A stretch of 64,000 bases of DNA from Paeniglutamicibacter sulfureus (GCF_039535115.1 NZ_BAAAWO010000001.1:1550001-1614000), one strand, 5' to 3'; shown: positions 10,001 through 21,600, counted from the first letter of the stretch. A program made the numbers and translations. Notes: generated by a model not told the origin, from the letters alone.

Positions 10001-11142
10001 ACCCGGAAGATGTTTGTCCACGTCACCTCGGCCACCTGCAGGAACGCGCCGAGGGCCAGCATTCCCGCCGCGCGGGCAGCGGCCAGGTGCCGGAAGCGCT
10101 CGGCGTCCGGAGCTGCCACGAGCGCCACCGAGTAGTACACGGCGGCCGCCGCGAAAAGCCATGCGTAGTCCGCCGCCTCGAGCACGGCGGCCGACAGCAC
10201 CGCCGCCAGCAAGGTCGCCGGCACCAGGTAGCGGTGGGCAACAGTGAACGACTGCACGTAGATGTTGGTGATCCAGCGCGGCCGCAGGAAGCCAACCAGC
10301 GTGATGGCGGTGGCCAGCAGCATGCTGAACAGGAAGTAGTAGACCAGCCCGCGGTTGAGCACGGCACCGCCGGAGTAGGCGATGGAAACCAGGAACGTCG
10401 TGGACAGTCCGGCGATGACCTTGGACTGCAGCCGTGCCGCGGCGTACACGAACGCCGCGGTCCCCACCACCGAGGTCACGAACCAGCTGGCACCGGGGGT
10501 TTGGGACAGCAGCAGGTAGTGGGCGAGGCCCGTCATCGGGACCAGGGCCAGTCCGGTCGCGGTGAAGGCGGCGGCCGCCGGGCGAAGTCGTTCGCTTTGG
10601 GCGTGCATCACCAGGCCGGCGACGTAGAAGCCGAGGGCGACGATGCCCAGGCCCACGACCTTGGCCGGCGCCGGCAGGGCCAGCGCAATGAACAGCGAGG
10701 CCGAGGCCACCATCAGCAGCGCCGCGACATAGAGGGTGATGTTGATGTTGCGCAGCGCCCTCACCCGCGGGTCCACCGGCACCGGGGGGACGTATTCAGG
10801 TGCGGCGGTGCGCATCGGTGCAGCGGCGTTCACGGGGTCCGGCCCCGACGCGGCACCCGGCGCGAGCGGCTGCGCACCTGCGGGATCCGGCAAGGCCTCG
10901 GCCTCGGGCCCCACCGGGGAACCGGCCTCGCGATGCGGCACGGAGGAGGGGACCACGGGTTCGGCGGCCAGCGTCGCTGCCTCGAAACCGAGCTGCCAGG
11001 CCTCCGCCAGCCTCTTGCGCTCGGTCGACGCGTCGGCTGTCAGGTTGCGGGCGATCGCGTCCCTGGTAGTCAGCCTCTTGCCGAGGAAAAACCCTGCAAG
11101 GAACACCAGCACGGCCAACACAACCAGGACGAACGTTTCCAT
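7045..11142 (-). CDS. Very large polytopic membrane protein of unknown function (1365 residues)
   Basis: The protein has one N-terminal membrane segment (residues 2-19), a hydrophilic stretch of about 90 residues, and then, from about residue 112 to 1280, dozens of hydrophobic segments in close succession. The C-terminal 85 or so residues are a Pro/Gln/Gly-rich hydrophilic tail. By eye it resembles actinobacterial repeat-type giant membrane proteins (SCO7613 or DUF2339 style), but I cannot confirm a family. No catalytic motif is visible. It lies between tuf and the S10 cluster, is transcribed on the same strand, and ends about 40 nt before the microprotein promoter. A single open frame of 1365 codons with strong GC3 bias leaves little doubt that it is coding. 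Confidence 0.8.
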   Translation of the reverse strand: METFVLVVLAVLVFLAGFFLGKRLTTRDAIARNLTADASTERKRLAEAWQLGFEAATLAAEPVVPSSVPHREAGSPVGPEAEALPDPAGAQPLAPGAASGPDPVNAAAPMRTAAPEYVPPVPVDPRVRALRNINITLYVAALLMVASASLFIALALPAPAKVVGLGIVALGFYVAGLVMHAQSERLRPAAAAFTATGLALVPMTGLAHYLLLSQTPGASWFVTSVVGTAAFVYAAARLQSKVIAGLSTTFLVSIAYSGGAVLNRGLVYYFLFSMLLATAITLVGFLRPRWITNIYVQSFTVAHRYLVPATLLAAVLSAAVLEAADYAWLFAAAAVYYSVALVAAPDAERFRHLAAARAAGMLALGAFLQVAEVTWTNIFRVMAAVLLVQFVLLAHRARIYSRKARVHPRHVTVETWVLVAAAAMCTVLGAEGLLRETAGPGVGPGLDLNWALALLVLAGLVAGAKPGGHYRWIPLGAAVFSFAEPTGGNLGRQGIVIAVAVLGTWMLARRASGSQRLLLRWAARAASIVAAAALFGFAAAGWVPGPGSAGNAGSGSGSGDPVALAGAIEVASMVGVILAVLVQAGWAVAALHKGTPAVAVARAEGTARIHALGESMVFAGSVACASATLWLLEVNTGVGGPADLDAAVVGWSTRFWLGSPWVLILMWLLLAVGLVGATLVLGHRRAASPAPETIAGGKPAAGSAGPPAAGVPAALMHLGGLIALGTGLGIGADLNPSWLVELVAVFGLAYVGIRIVAGASVRTRVGYSVLAQVLFSGAAWHVADRFTMDGHGQYALLAFTIALGQAVRALLSRSSQAVKPGDPRSLLGVAALVLLLAIPAIYLAGATRGLDQASLLVQCLCLAVFAGVLVKTQAGKVPGFRYAFLPAALGFLGLVLTPARGADLRNGGWLPSALWGENTASTVLVLLVVGILAGELRALGGAEYRWVRAGVALMYWVALAGLQDRTEPGWQVVAGLLGAAGATVFAATWGVPLLLLGTAALVLLASLRGVEFMHALAGAPGSEPLDTMIGLGATFVVLLVMALFGGRFGGEPVEFSAVARRGAGWGPAHARVLLTAGLAALGSGGLLGLADNLDRYVYAGGAMLLVAVFAAAALEVPARRRETGFEVAALVAAAVIHRCWWVAVDGTSAFAATFYWVITLGLLAVYEFSRKREREATVVLGASAALLSVAGLGTILSSNLGQQLLVLLGFTILLVSGLLSNRKIFTVWGAVGVAVAVLWFLRGFTFLLLLLVAAGLIALALWKLGKMNRGSQSPQAPAPGQPPAGPAGTMGEYPQDPTAPSGVAGWWTEPGRVAPAPTQSPEPGTPAADQQRQVNRQGQGRLAPQPGSGMPWMKQSNQDTTDEPG

Positions 11143-11277
11143 CTGGGTTTCCCGCTTTCACCTACGTGGTTGCGCCGCCTGAAATTCGGCGACACTTGCG
11201 GGCTCCAGCGTATCGCATTCAGACCATTCGTTTGATAAATATGTCAGGCAATTGTCGGGGTAGTGACCGGGCACATG

Positions 11278-11321
11278 AAAAGACCCCCGCCGCACTGTCG
11301 AAACAGTGTTGCGGGGGTCTT
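11278..11321 (-). terminator. Terminator of tuf
   Basis: AAGACCCCCGC and GCGGGGGTCTT pair around an inner ACTGT-cgaa-ACAGT stem, about 35 nt after the tuf stop. On the minus strand the stem is followed by TTTTC. A-rich flanks on the other side could also serve plus-strand transcripts. Confidence 0.85.
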
Positions 11322-11356
11322 CCCTAGACCGTTAGGTCAAGATCTGCGAAGTAAAC

Positions 11357-12547
<1,191 letters not shown>

Positions 12548-12614
12548 AGGTTCCTCCTAGAAACGTTTACAGAAGACGTACCTCGCCCACTCGGATCGCG
12601 GGCGAACTTATGCA

Positions 12615-12644
12615 AGTCTACTGGGGGCTTAGTGAAATGTTTAA
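12615..12644 (-). promoter_or_regulatory. Candidate tuf promoter
   Basis: On the minus strand TTAAAC (12639-12644) and TAGACT (12615-12620) are separated by 18 bp. TAGACT fits the actinobacterial TANNNT -10 pattern; the -35 is weak. It would give tuf its own transcript with a leader of about 60 nt. Confidence 0.45.
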
Positions 12645-12693
12645 ATTGTGGTTAGCTGCGGGATCCGACTGTGGATCCGTTAGTTGGCCTGAC

Positions 12694-12725
12694 GGGGCCG
12701 GATTGGATTTCTCTGATCCGGCCCC
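12694..12725 (-). terminator. Hairpin after fusA
   Basis: GGGGCCGGAT and ATCCGGCCCC form a perfect 10-bp stem with a 12-nt loop, about 57 nt after the fusA stop and upstream of the tuf promoter candidate. It lacks a T tract, so it may be a partial terminator or processing site. Confidence 0.55.
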
Positions 12726-12781
12726 ATCGTGCGGCCACTCACCCGAGACTCGGGTTCACGGCCAATGTTGGTCCTAGACGA

Positions 12782-14896
12782 TTACTCGCCGCGGTTCTTC
12801 TGGATGATCTCGTCGGCAACAGCCTTCGGGACCTCGGAGTAGCTGGAGAAGGTCATCGAGTACACGGCACGGCCCTGGGTCTTGGAACGCAGGTCACCGA
12901 TGTAACCGAACATTTCAGACAGCGGAACCGTCGCGCGGATGACCTTTACGCCTGCTGCGTCTTCCATCGAAGCGATGGAACCACGGCGGGAGTTCAAGTC
13001 ACCGATGACGTCGCCCATGTACTCCTCGGGAGTACGGACTTCGACATCCATGACCGGCTCGAGGATGATCGGCTGGGCGCGGCGTGCGCCTTCCTTGAAC
13101 ACCTGGGAGCCGGCGATCTTGAATGCCATTTCCGAGGAGTCAACGTCGTGGTAGGCACCGTCGAGGAGGGTAGCCTTGACGCCCACCATCGGGTAGCCGG
13201 CCAGGATGCCGAACTGCATGGCGTCCTGGATACCTGCGTCGACCGAAGGGATGTATTCGCGAGGAATACGACCGCCGGTTACGCCGTTCTTGAACTCGTA
13301 AATGACGCCTTCAACAACTTCCAGGGGCTCGAACGAGACCTGGACCTTTGCGAACTGGCCGGAACCACCGGTCTGCTTCTTGTGGGTGAAGTCAACCTTC
13401 TCCACAGCCTTCTTGATGGTTTCGCGGTAAGCAACCTGCGGCTTGCCGACGTTGGCTTCAACGCGGAATTCGCGGCGCATGCGGTCCACCAGGATATCCA
13501 GGTGGAGCTCGCCCATGCCGCCGATTTCGGTCTGGCCGGTGTCTTCGTTGAGGGAGACGGTGAACGTCGGGTCCTCGGCCGAAAGCTTCTGGATAGCAGT
13601 CGAGAGCTTCTCCTGGTCACCCTTGGTCTTCGGCTCAATGGCAACGAAGATCACGGGATCGGGGAAGGACATCGACTCAAGAACGATCGGGTGTGCCGGA
13701 TCGCACAAGGTATCACCGGTGGTGGTGTCCTTGAGGCCAATCACTGCGTAGATGTGGCCCGCGTGGACCTCGTCTACCGGCATTTCCTTATTGGCGTGCA
13801 TCTGGAAGAGCTTGCCAATACGTTCTTTCTTCTGCTTGGTCGAGTTCAGCAGCTGGGTACCCGGAGTTGCCTTGCCGGAGTACACGCGGATGAAGTTCAA
13901 CTGGCCGAAGAACGGGTGGGTTGCAATCTTGAACGCGAGGGCCGAGAAAGGATCGGTTTCGTTCGGCTCGCGCTTGAGCTCGATTTCCTCGTTCTTCGGA
14001 TCGTGACCGATCGTCGCGCCAACATCCATGGGATTCGGCAGGAAGTCGATAACGGCATCGAGCATCGGCTGAACGCCACGGTTCTTGAAGGCAGAACCAC
14101 AGAAGACCGGGTAGATCTCCGAGTTGACAACCATCTTGCGGATGCCGGCCTTGAGTTCATCAATGCTGATCTCTTCGCCCTCGAGGAACTTCTCCATGAG
14201 CTCGTCGGAAGCCTCAGCGACACTCTCAACCAGCTGTGCGCGGTATTCCTCGGCCTTTTCCTGAAGGTCGGCCGGGATTTCCTTGACTTCGTAGGCGGCA
14301 CCCATGGTGACGTCACCCTTGGAGTCGCCCTCCCAGACGAATGCCTTCATGGTCATCAGGTCGACAACACCGGTGAACTCCGACTCGGAGCCGATCGGCA
14401 GCTGCATGACCAGCGGCTTGGCACCAAGACGCTTGATGATGGTGTCTACGGTGAAGTAGAAGTCAGCACCCAGCTTGTCCATCTTGTTGACGAAGCAGAT
14501 ACGCGGAACGTTGTACTTGTCAGCCTGGCGCCAAACAGTCTCGGACTGCGGCTCCACGCCTTCCTTGCCATCGAACACGGCAACGGCGCCATCGAGGACG
14601 CGCAGGGAGCGCTCAACCTCAACGGTGAAGTCAACGTGACCCGGGGTGTCAATGATGTTGATCTGGTTCTTGTTCCAGAAGCAGGTCACGGCGGCAGACG
14701 TGATAGTAATGCCGCGCTCCTTTTCCTGCTCCATCCAGTCAGTCGTCGAGGCACCATCGTGCGTTTCGCCGAGCTTGTGGTTCACACCCGTGTAGAACAG
14801 GATGCGTTCCGTAGTAGTGGTCTTACCGGCATCAATGTGAGCCATGATACCGATATTGCGGACCTTGTTAAGGTCGGTAAGCACGTCCTGTGCCAC
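12782..14896 (-). CDS. fusA: Elongation factor G
   Basis: EF-G is the GTPase that drives translocation and, with RRF, ribosome recycling. The 704-residue protein has [19 protein letters not shown] (G1), RGITITSAA (G2), DTPGHVDFT (G3), NKMDKLG (G4), and the domain IV-V region ending in [15 protein letters not shown]. Start is GTG with AAAGGGAG upstream. It follows rpsG by about 80 nt. Confidence 0.99.
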   Translation of the reverse strand: MAQDVLTDLNKVRNIGIMAHIDAGKTTTTERILFYTGVNHKLGETHDGASTTDWMEQEKERGITITSAAVTCFWNKNQINIIDTPGHVDFTVEVERSLRVLDGAVAVFDGKEGVEPQSETVWRQADKYNVPRICFVNKMDKLGADFYFTVDTIIKRLGAKPLVMQLPIGSESEFTGVVDLMTMKAFVWEGDSKGDVTMGAAYEVKEIPADLQEKAEEYRAQLVESVAEASDELMEKFLEGEEISIDELKAGIRKMVVNSEIYPVFCGSAFKNRGVQPMLDAVIDFLPNPMDVGATIGHDPKNEEIELKREPNETDPFSALAFKIATHPFFGQLNFIRVYSGKATPGTQLLNSTKQKKERIGKLFQMHANKEMPVDEVHAGHIYAVIGLKDTTTGDTLCDPAHPIVLESMSFPDPVIFVAIEPKTKGDQEKLSTAIQKLSAEDPTFTVSLNEDTGQTEIGGMGELHLDILVDRMRREFRVEANVGKPQVAYRETIKKAVEKVDFTHKKQTGGSGQFAKVQVSFEPLEVVEGVIYEFKNGVTGGRIPREYIPSVDAGIQDAMQFGILAGYPMVGVKATLLDGAYHDVDSSEMAFKIAGSQVFKEGARRAQPIILEPVMDVEVRTPEEYMGDVIGDLNSRRGSIASMEDAAGVKVIRATVPLSEMFGYIGDLRSKTQGRAVYSMTFSSYSEVPKAVADEIIQKNRGE

Positions 14897-14977
14897 GATG
14901 TCTCCCTTTGTAGGTTAAGTCCGAAATGTTGGCGGAACTGATCATCGATCAATCCCGCCAACCGGACTAAACGCTTT

Positions 14978-15448
14978 TTACCAGCGGTAGTGGGCGAATG
15001 CCTTGTTGGACTCTGCCATCTTGTGAGTGTCTTCGCGACGCTTGACAGCGGCACCAAGACCATTCGATGCGTCGAGGATCTCGTTCATGAGACGTTCGAT
15101 CATCGTCTTCTCGCGGCGAGCCTTGGAGTAGCCAACGAGCCAGCGGAGAGCCAACGCGGTGGAGCGTCCGGGCTTGACCTCAACAGGAACCTGGTAGGTC
15201 GCGCCACCGACACGGCGGGAACGAACCTCGAGGGCCGGGCGGATGTTATCCATGGCCTTCTTGAGGGTCACAACCGGGTCGGAACCGTTCTTGGCCAAGG
15301 CACCTTCGAGTGCACCGTAAACGATACGCTCTGCGGTGGACTTCTTACCGTCGACCAAAACCTTATTGATCAGCTGGGTAACAAGGGGGGAACCGTAAAC
15401 CGGATCCGAGACGAGGGGGCGCGCTGGCGCCGGGCCCTTACGAGGCAT
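14978..15448 (-). CDS. rpsG: 30S ribosomal protein S7
   Basis: S7 nucleates assembly of the 30S head and contacts E-site tRNA. The 156-residue protein starts [20 protein letters not shown] and has the family blocks [20 protein letters not shown] and [14 protein letters not shown] and ends KAFAHYRW. Its ATG overlaps the rpsL stop by one base (TAATG). Confidence 0.99.
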   Translation of the reverse strand: MPRKGPAPARPLVSDPVYGSPLVTQLINKVLVDGKKSTAERIVYGALEGALAKNGSDPVVTLKKAMDNIRPALEVRSRRVGGATYQVPVEVKPGRSTALALRWLVGYSKARREKTMIERLMNEILDASNGLGAAVKRREDTHKMAESNKAFAHYRW

Positions 15449-15822
15449 TACTTACCTTCCTTCTTGGCACCGTAGCGAGAACGAGCTTGCTTACGGTTCT
15501 TCACACCCTGGGTATCGAGGGCACCACGTACGATCTTGTAGCGCACACCCGGAAGGTCCTTCACACGACCACCGCGAACGAGCACGATGGAGTGTTCCTG
15601 AAGGTTGTGACCAACACCAGGAATGTAAGCGGTCACTTCAACGCCACCGGCAAGGCGCACACGTGCGACCTTACGAAGTGCGGAGTTCGGCTTCTTCGGG
15701 GTCGTGGTGTACACACGGGTGCAAACGCCACGACGCATCGGGTTGCCCTTGAGGGCTGGGGCCTTGGTCTTTTTGACCTTCGGCGAGCGGCCCTTGCGGA
15801 CCAGCTGCTGAATAGTAGGCAC
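15448..15822 (-). CDS. rpsL: 30S ribosomal protein S12
   Basis: S12 controls decoding accuracy and is the streptomycin resistance locus. The start is GTG at 15822 with GGAGGA 7 nt upstream, giving the standard 124 residues beginning (V/M)[11 protein letters not shown]. An open frame of 14 further codons upstream is not S12-like. The loops [11 protein letters not shown] and [11 protein letters not shown] carry the usual lysines and show no recognised streptomycin-resistance substitution. It is the first gene of the str cluster. Confidence 0.98.
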   Translation of the reverse strand: MPTIQQLVRKGRSPKVKKTKAPALKGNPMRRGVCTRVYTTTPKKPNSALRKVARVRLAGGVEVTAYIPGVGHNLQEHSIVLVRGGRVKDLPGVRYKIVRGALDTQGVKNRKQARSRYGAKKEGK

Positions 15823-16348
15823 TTTCGTGTCCTCCGGTTTCTTGTTCTGCGGCGCCGCCCACAATCAAACTGCTTGGAGACGCTGCGTTTATAGTCGTTT
15901 CATCACAGCGACTTCGGATTTGACCCTAGGCGTGCGAAAGTGTGGCATCTGTTGCGCAACCTACCCGCAACCCGGACCGTGTCCATTTGCCACACATGAA
16001 AAACAATTACCCCTAGCTTAGCACGCAGATCATGCGCTTCATGACACGGGGCCTCTCCCATGGGCCGATGGGGGGTGCAGATCACTTAATCCCGTGCGGG
16101 ACCCGGCGAATTCCCGAGAACCGTTGCGCCCATGGCTGTTACCCGCCCTCCGCCGCGGCCTCGCTTCCCGTTCCCGCAAAGTTGTCCGAGTCTTCGCTCG
16201 CTCCATTGTGTCCAAGGCGCCGCCGGGGCAGTGCCATTCCCGACCATTCACCCGATCAATGCCTCGGCGTCGACAAGCTGGGGCGGAGTTCTCCACATCC
16301 CCGCAACCGTCCCGCCCTCCGGAGCAGGAATGGACTCATGGTGGATCC
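15823..16348. other. Intergenic region between rpsL and the DUF222-HNH gene
   Basis: These 526 nt hold the str-cluster promoter near 15958-15985 and its leader of about 130 nt, plus a minus-strand TATAAA at 15888-15893 that is an alternative -10. Nothing else is supportable; frames that cross it lack ribosome binding sites and protein-like composition. Confidence 0.6.
15958..15985 (-). promoter_or_regulatory. Promoter of the rpsL-rpsG-fusA cluster
   Basis: On the minus strand TGGACA (15980-15985, five of six consensus matches) and TAGGTT (15958-15963, TANNNT) are separated by 16 bp. This predicts a leader of about 130 nt before the rpsL GTG. Confidence 0.6.
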
Positions 16349-18121
16349 ATGACTCAAATGGCATCACTGGCAGGAGCCGGGTTGGCTGGACTCCAGCAAC
16401 TCCTGGCACCGTCCGCGGAAGGCACGGATACTCCGGTATCCGAGGCACCCGTGGACGACCAGTTGCGCCTGCTTGCCGTGCTGACTCCCATATTGCGCAC
16501 GCTGCTGGACACCATCGCCGGTTCCGTCACCACGTCCCCGGTGCGCGCCACCTTGTTGGCGCTGTTGACCGAGGACGTTGCCCGTCTCATCGGCCGGGCC
16601 CAGATCGTCGCTGCCGGCAAGATCGAGGATTCCGATGCACACACCTTGAAGGAAGCGCCCCTGGCCGAGTTGCACCGCATCCACGCCAATCTCACCGGGT
16701 TCATCGAGGGGACCGCTTCGCTTCCGGCCGATCAATGCAATGGCCAGGGAACCAAGATGCTCTTCCGCGACGCAACCGAGATGGTCAAGGACCAGCTGCA
16801 CCTCTCCTTCTCCCAGTCCAAGCAGCGTTTGGCCACCCGCGACCTGCTGCTGCCCCGCGCCGGATTCAACGGGGTCCCCGTGGCACCCCGGTTCCCCCGG
16901 CTGTCGACGGTGTTCAACAACGGCAGCGCCGATCCCGCCCAGGTGGCGCAGGCCGCCCAGCGTCTGCTGGCGTTGCAACCGGGCATCGACGCGCAAACGT
17001 GTCCCGAGGAAGCCGCCGAGCTCATCGAGGGCCAGGTGGCCGAGTCGTTGCTCACCCGGAATGCGATCGGTACCGGCAACCTGCTCAAGAGCATCTCCGC
17101 CCGGCTCGATGCCCAGGCCCTGGAACGCGGCGAGTCCCGGATGCAGCCCCACTTGGGGCTCTCCTTCAAGAGCCGGCAGGCCCGCGGCTACATCTGGGAA
17201 ATGTGCACTGACCTGGCTGGCCACGAGAGGCTTTCAAAACTCGCCGATCAACTGGCCAATCCCCGTTCCGGCTTCGGAAAAGCCAAGAATGCCCCGTCAA
17301 CACCGGACACCGAGACAAACGACGGCGGCCAGCCGCCGCTTCCAGGTTTTCCCGACGACGGACCCGCCCCCGCAGCACCCACCATCCCCGCATGGGCCAT
17401 CGATCCCGACGTTCCGGAGGACCAGCGCCCGCGAGCAGGGTTCACCGACGTGGGCCGGGAATTTTCCATGCCGGAGCCTGCCCCGGAGCTCGTGGCGTTG
17501 CCGGGCGAAAGCACCGCGGAGGCGAGGCAACGGGCCAAGGCCAGGGCATTGCTACAGTTCCTGTTCGACTCCATGAGATACGGTGCCGACGGGGACGGGA
17601 AAGACGCACCGGCGATGCCGCTGAAGCCCAATGTCGACTTGATCGTCACGATATCGTGGGATTCACTCGTCGGAAAGCTCAACGATCCGGGCATCACGGC
17701 CCGCAACAACTTGGTTTCCGCTGGATATGTCCGCCGGTTGGCCTGCACAGCGAACATCATTCCGGCGGTTTTGGGCAGTAAATCGGAGCCGCTCGATCTG
17801 GGACGGAAGCAACGCTTCTTCAGCAGGGCGCAACGCAGGGCCATGCTTCTGCGGGACAAGGGGTGCATCAATCCCGGCTGCACCATGGCCGCCCACCGCT
17901 GCGAAGCGAACCACATCAAGCCCTGGTATTTGGGCGGTGAGACCAACCTGTCCAACGGCGGACTGCTATGTCCCGTGTGTCACGCTTCGTTCCATGCCGG
18001 CCACTTCCGGATCGAGGTGGTCGACGCGATCCCCTATGTGCTCCAATCGGTCGCGCGCGATCCAGAACAACGACTCCGACGAAACTGGGTCTTTCACCCC
18101 GAGGCCGAAAGCCTCGCATAG
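16349..18121 (+). CDS. DUF222 domain protein with C-terminal HNH nuclease domain
   Basis: The 590-residue product has an alpha-helical DUF222-type region over roughly residues 30-330, a Pro-rich linker near 350-420 and a C-terminal HNH/zinc motif: CINPGC, then CEANHIKPW, then LCPVCHASFHAG. HNH proteins of this kind are numerous in actinobacteria; most are untested, and roles in mobile-element biology or DNA processing are only proposed. The ATG at 16349 is chosen where protein-like sequence begins; ATG at 16358 is equally possible, and the frame is open upstream to 16094. It is the only plus-strand gene between the str cluster and rpoC, so it is an insertion into core gene order. Confidence 0.85.
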   Translation: MTQMASLAGAGLAGLQQLLAPSAEGTDTPVSEAPVDDQLRLLAVLTPILRTLLDTIAGSVTTSPVRATLLALLTEDVARLIGRAQIVAAGKIEDSDAHTLKEAPLAELHRIHANLTGFIEGTASLPADQCNGQGTKMLFRDATEMVKDQLHLSFSQSKQRLATRDLLLPRAGFNGVPVAPRFPRLSTVFNNGSADPAQVAQAAQRLLALQPGIDAQTCPEEAAELIEGQVAESLLTRNAIGTGNLLKSISARLDAQALERGESRMQPHLGLSFKSRQARGYIWEMCTDLAGHERLSKLADQLANPRSGFGKAKNAPSTPDTETNDGGQPPLPGFPDDGPAPAAPTIPAWAIDPDVPEDQRPRAGFTDVGREFSMPEPAPELVALPGESTAEARQRAKARALLQFLFDSMRYGADGDGKDAPAMPLKPNVDLIVTISWDSLVGKLNDPGITARNNLVSAGYVRRLACTANIIPAVLGSKSEPLDLGRKQRFFSRAQRRAMLLRDKGCINPGCTMAAHRCEANHIKPWYLGGETNLSNGGLLCPVCHASFHAGHFRIEVVDAIPYVLQSVARDPEQRLRRNWVFHPEAESLA

Positions 18122-18150
18122 GGCGACCGCTCCATCAGCGGCATAGTCTT

Positions 18151-18178
18151 GGTGGTCCAGTCGCCCGCGCGGACCACC
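18151..18178 (+). terminator. Terminator-like hairpin after the HNH gene
   Basis: GGTGGTCC and GGACCACC form a perfect 8-bp stem with a 12-nt loop, 30 nt after the stop codon. No T tract follows. Confidence 0.5.
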
Positions 18179-18488
18179 GGTCTGCGGCCAACTGTCCGCA
18201 TCCCCGTCCTAGGATACTTATCCCCTGACTGACGTTGCCAATGACAGCGCCCGGTGCCGCACGCTTCGGCACTTTCTCCCCGGCAGAACAGCCTGCCGCG
18301 ACCACGCGCTGCCCAATTTGGATCTGCGAACGGCGCTCAATTCAGATGCAGTTGCATCTAGTGGAGATTGCGCCTTCCGAAGCTCCTATGCCTCAACGCT
18401 GGCCAACATCCTGCACCGGCCCTGTTCCGTGACCGCCCAGGGCGCACACCTCCGCCAGTTGCCGCAAGCCGGTCTTCCAAGCACAAAA

Positions 18489-18554
18489 AGGCCGGCCCGC
18501 ACCGCGCTCCCCCATCCTCTTTCAAGGAACGGGAAGCGCGGCACGGGCCGGCCT
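18489..18554 (-). terminator. Distal rpoC terminator hairpin
   Basis: AGGCCGGCCCG pairs with CGGGCCGGCCT at the base, and CCGCGCT with AGCGCGG inside. On the minus strand the stem is followed by TTTTTG. This is the better intrinsic terminator of the two behind rpoC. Confidence 0.8.
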
Positions 18555-18563
18555 CGTTACGTG

Positions 18564-18594
18564 TTCTTCTCCCCCGCGCTGCGCGGGAGAAGAA
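18564..18594 (-). terminator. Proximal rpoC hairpin
   Basis: TTCTTCTCCC and GGGAGAAGAA frame an inner GCGC/GCGC stem. It starts 7 nt after the rpoC stop. Two hairpins in tandem behind rpoC suggest a backed-up transcription stop or 3'-end protection. Confidence 0.65.
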
Positions 18595-18601
18595 TTACGC
18601 C

Positions 18602-21600
18602 TTAGCGGAAATCGTTGCCGAGATCGTAGTCATCCATTGCGATGGCGTGGAACTCCGGGCTGAGGCCCGGCTCCAGACCGTCGTAGTCCATGCCGGTGGA
18701 GAAGGCGGACTGTCCGGTGAACAGCGAAGCCTTCGCTGCCTCGGTCGGTTCCACGTTCACCTGGGTGTAGCGGTCCAGGCCGGTGCCGGCCGGGATCAGC
18801 TTACCGATGATCACGTTTTCCTTCAGGCCGAGCAATGGATCGGACTTGCCTTCCATCGCGGCCTGGGTCAGGACACGAGTGGTCTCCTGGAAGGACGCGG
18901 CCGAGAGCCAGGAATCGGTAGCCAAGGAAGCCTTGGTGATACCCATCAGCTCGTCACGGCCCGATGCCGGACGCTTGCCCTCGGAGACGGCCTTGCGGTT
19001 CTCCGACTGGAAGCGTGCCTTGTCAGCAAGCTCGCCCGGCAGCAAGTCGGTGTCGCCCGACTCGATGACGGTGATGCGGCGAAGCATCTGGCGAACGATG
19101 ACTTCCACGTGCTTGTCGTGGATGCCAACACCCTGGGACTGGTAGACCTCCTGGACTTCGCGGACGAGGAACTTCTGTGCCTCACGCGGGCCTAGAACTC
19201 GCAGAACCTGCTTCGGGTCGATCGCACCTGCAACCAGCTGCTGGCCAACGGCGACGGACTCGCCCTCGACAACCAACAGACGTGCACGACGCAGCACCGG
19301 GTAGGCGATTTCTTCGTCGCCGTTGTCCGGGGTGATGACAACGCGAAGCTGCTTCTCGCTGTCCTCGATCGTGACGCGGCCGGCAACCTCGGAGATCGGG
19401 GCAACACCCTTGGGGGTACGTGCCTCGAAGAGCTCCTGGATACGCGGCAGACCCTGGGTGATATCTTCCGCGGAAGCAGCACCACCGGTGTGGAAGGTAC
19501 GCATGGTCAGCTGGGTACCGGGCTCACCAATGGACTGTGCGGCAATAATGCCCACTGCCTCACCGATGTCCACGGTCTTGCCGCTGGCCAGCGAACGGCC
19601 GTAGCACAGTGCACAGGTTCCGACGGCCGACTCACAGGTCAGCACGGAGCGGACCTTGATGTCGGTGACACCGGCTGCGAACAGTTCGTCGATGAGCACG
19701 TCGCCCACGTCCGAGCCGCCCTCGGCGAGCACCTTGCCCTCTGCGTTGGTCACATCGGTGGCCAACGTACGGGTGTAGGCGGAGTTCTCGACGGTTTCGT
19801 GCATGCGCACGGTGCCGATCTCATCGGTGTATGCAATCGGCACGTTCAGGCCGCGGCTGGTGCCGCAGTCGAGTTCGCGCACGATGACATCCTGCGAGAC
19901 GTCCACCAGACGACGGGTCAGGTAACCCGAGTTGGCGGTCTTCAGCGCGGTATCGGCCAGACCCTTACGGGCACCGTGGGTGGCGATGAAGTACTCGAGA
20001 ACCGACAGGCCTTCGCGGTAGGAAGACTTGATCGGACGCGGGATGATCTCGCCCTTAGGGTTGGACACCAGGCCACGGATACCGGCAATCTGGCGAAGCT
20101 GCAGCCAGTTACCACGAGCCTTTGAGGTCACCATTCGGTTAATGGTGTTCAGCTCTTCCATGCCGGCGCGCATGGCCTCGGCAACTTCGTCGGTCGCCTT
20201 GGTCCAGATGTCGATCAGGTCCTGGCGGCGCTCGGAGTCCGCGATCAGGCCCTTGTCGTACTGCGACTGCACGCGGGTTGCCTTCACTTCGTACGGAGCA
20301 AGGATGGCTGCCTTGTCCATGTTCGAGGTGATGTCCGAGATGGCCACGGTGACACCCGAGCGGGTGGCCCACTTGAAGCCTGCATCCTTGAGGTTGTCCA
20401 GCGTTGCCGCGGTGACGACCTTCGGGTAGCGCTCGGCCAGGTCATTGACGATCTCGGAGAGAGCGTCCTTGCCTGCGACACGCTCAACCCATGGGTAGTC
20501 CACGGGCAGCGTCTCGTTGAAGAGCACCTGGCCCAGCGAGGTTTCGATGAGCGCATCGGTGCCCTCGACCCAGCCTTCCGGAGCCGACTGCTCCGCAGAC
20601 GGAACGAAGCCCGAGACGCGGATCTTGACCGGCGAGTTCAGGTGCAGTTCGCCGCGGTCCATGGCCATGATCGCCTCGGAGGTCGAGGAGAACGCACGAC
20701 CGGCGCCCTTCTCGTCCAGGCGCTTGGTGGTCAGGTGGTGCAGGCCGATGATCATATCCTGCGAAGGCAGGGCAACCGGGCGGCCATCCGAAGGCTTGAG
20801 GATGTTGTTGCTCGAGAGCATCAAGATCCGGGCCTCGGCCTGGGCTTCGGGGCTCAGCGGCAGGTGAACTGCCATCTGGTCACCGTCGAAGTCGGCGTTG
20901 AACGCGGCACAAACCAGCGGGTGAAGCTGAAGGGCCTTGCCTTCAACCAGCTGCGGTTCGAACGCCTGGATGCCCAAGCGGTGCAGGGTAGGTGCACGGT
21001 TCAGCAGCACCGGGTGCTCGGTGATGATCTCTTCGAGAACGTCCCAGACCTGCGGACGGTAGCGCTCGACCATGCGCTTGGCGCTCTTGATGTTCTGTGC
21101 GTGGTTGAGGTCAACCAGGCGCTTCATCACGAACGGCTTGAAGAGCTCCAGGGCCATCTGCTTGGGCAGACCACACTGGTGCAGCTTCAGCTGCGGGCCG
21201 ACCACGATGACCGAACGACCCGAGTAGTCGACGCGCTTGCCGAGGAGGTTCTGGCGGAAACGACCCTGCTTGCCCTTGAGCATGTCGCTCAGGGACTTCA
21301 GCGGGCGGTTACCCGGACCGGTCACCGGACGGCCGCGACGACCGTTGTCGAAGAGCGAGTCCACAGCTTCCTGCAGCATGCGCTTTTCGTTGTTCACGAT
21401 GATTTCCGGCGCGCCGAGGTCCAACAAGCGCTTGAGGCGGTTGTTGCGGTTGATCACGCGGCGGTACAGGTCGTTGAGGTCGGAGGTCGCAAAGCGGCCA
21501 CCGTCCAGCTGCACCATCGGGCGAAGTTCCGGCGGGATCACCGGAACGGCGTCCAGGACCATGCCCAACGGGGAGTTGGTGGTGGTCAGGAACGCGTTGA

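Larger units (their letters stand above)
18122..18601. other. Intergenic region between the convergent HNH gene and rpoC
   Basis: The region holds three hairpins: one after the HNH gene (18151-18178) and two after rpoC (18489-18554 and 18564-18594). The 300 nt between them show no coding frame or promoter I can support. Confidence 0.6.

Noticed and set aside
6883..11235. Plus-strand open frame of 1450 codons
   Set aside because: It is the complement of the large membrane protein gene; its product is a His/Gln/Arg/Gly-rich composition typical of antisense GC-rich DNA and it has no recognisable domain.
12661..12679. GGATCCGACTGTGGATCC direct repeat upstream of tuf
   Set aside because: A single short duplication without further copies; likely chance.
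12671..14941. Plus-strand open frame of 756 codons
   Set aside because: Antisense of fusA; no ribosome binding site and no family-like segments.
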